NCBI GenBank assembly: GCA_947575935.1 | Contig: CANPPM010000163.1 | Location: 1-6,318 of the forward strand | Length of the DNA stretch: 6,318 nucleotides | DNA from: an uncultured Butyricicoccus sp. | Lineage (GTDB): Bacteria > Bacillota > Clostridia > Oscillospirales > Butyricicoccaceae | Reading direction: 5' to 3' | Shown: piece by piece, positions 5,916 through 6,318 of the stretch | How positions within the stretch are numbered: position 1 is the stretch's first letter | Layout of the letters: the number at the start of each line of letters is the position of its first letter | The notes under the pieces: generated by a model | The model's input: only the letters and a program-made list of their open reading frames with translations | What the model was told of the DNA's origin: nothing | Databases searched by the model: none | Translations under genes and position numbers: made by a program

Positions 5916-6318
5916 GACAAACATCCTGCGCGACCTTTTCTGCAGCAGAGCCGCCGCAGACTGCCGCACACAGTGCAATTGCAAAATCCATTGCTGCACC
6001 CGCAGCCCGTCCGGTAATAATTCTGCCGTCCGCGACACAGGGTACATCCATTGCTTTGGCTCCGAGCATTCCGTCTTCCATACCTGGGTAGCAGGTTGCG
6101 CACTTATCCTGAAGTAGGCCGCGTCTGCCCAAGATGATAGATGGTGCGGCGCAAATTGCGGCTAAATAGAGCTTATTTTCAAGACAGTAATCAATTGCCT
6201 GCTGTACAAATGTACTTTGATCTAGGTTTTTTGTACCTGGCATTCCACCAGGAAGGACAATCATCTCTGCCTCTGCAAAAGAGATTTCTTCGGGTAGCAG
6301 ATCAGCTACAATAGGACT
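5902..6318 (-). CDS. DJ-1/PfpI (YajL/ThiJ-like) family protein, N-terminus cut by right window edge
   Basis: The last 138 codons of a DJ-1 family protein; the frame runs open through the window edge. Typical length is about 180-190 residues, so roughly 45 residues are missing, including the conserved Glu near the N-terminus. The visible part has MIVLPGGMPGTKNL (residues 19-32 of the fragment), the nucleophile elbow AAICAAPSII (53-62, active Cys at 56), ATCYPGMED (74-82), a DGRIITGRAAGAAMDFA block (97-113) and a helical C-terminus. DJ-1 proteins of this branch have been assigned chaperone, glyoxalase-like or repair roles against carbonyl damage. Which applies here cannot be told, and the assignments are debated. 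The fragment has eight cysteines, which is many for its size. It overlaps the following cyclo-ligase gene by 14 bp. Confidence 0.93.
   Translation of the reverse strand, partial: SPIVADLLPEEISFAEAEMIVLPGGMPGTKNLDQSTFVQQAIDYCLENKLYLAAICAAPSIILGRRGLLQDKCATCYPGMEDGMLGAKAMDVPCVADGRIITGRAAGAAMDFAIALCAAVCGGSAAEKVAQDVCHAVG

Noticed and set aside
5916..6047. An N-terminal extension of the cyclo-ligase frame by 44 residues.
   Set aside because: It is not family-like and overlaps the conserved C-terminal half of the DJ-1 gene. Good ribosome binding site spacing and family length support the start at 5915.

Overview
The window looks like an ordinary chromosomal stretch of a mid-GC Firmicute. My best guess is an anaerobic member of the Clostridia, possibly the Oscillospiraceae/Ruminococcaceae; this lineage call is inference. 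It rests on strong GGAGG-type ribosome binding sites, TTG/ATG starts, a TTGACA/TAAAAT sigma-A promoter, the adjacency of mltG and a peptidase U32/TrhP gene (a Firmicute arrangement), and an AlaRS with the Cys-rich segment I associate with clostridial enzymes. Every gene I can support lies on the minus strand, so transcription runs from the right edge to the left edge.

In transcription order, positions 6318-1007 hold a tight run of six genes. They are a DJ-1/PfpI family protein (5' part cut by the window edge), 5-formyltetrahydrofolate cyclo-ligase, a CPBP (CAAX-type) intramembrane metalloprotease, the endolytic murein transglycosylase mltG, a U32 protein of the TrhP type (tRNA U34 hydroxylation), and an acyltransferase-3 family membrane protein. 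Their junctions are a 14-bp overlap, an 11-bp overlap, a 23-bp gap, a 1-bp TAATG overlap and a 14-bp gap. This suggests one polycistronic unit with translational coupling; its promoter is outside the window. Functions are mixed: folate salvage, possible protein or metabolite repair, membrane proteolysis, peptidoglycan chain-length control, tRNA wobble modification and probable surface acylation. The cluster is therefore best read as a housekeeping operon, not a single pathway. The last gene, the acyltransferase, is visibly more AT-rich than the others and may be a later addition.

A 245-bp gap (762-1006) separates this operon from alaS, which runs off the left edge and keeps only its first 253 codons. 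The gap holds a near-consensus promoter for alaS, a small dyad at the predicted transcription start, and a strong rho-independent terminator-like hairpin with a U5 run only 33 nt before the likely alaS start codon. No T-box motif is visible. A terminator between a promoter and its gene suggests attenuation, and this is the most interesting non-coding feature here.

I found no CRISPR array, insertion sequence, tRNA, rRNA, phage gene, toxin-antitoxin pair or defence system. The window does not appear to contain a novel multi-gene system.
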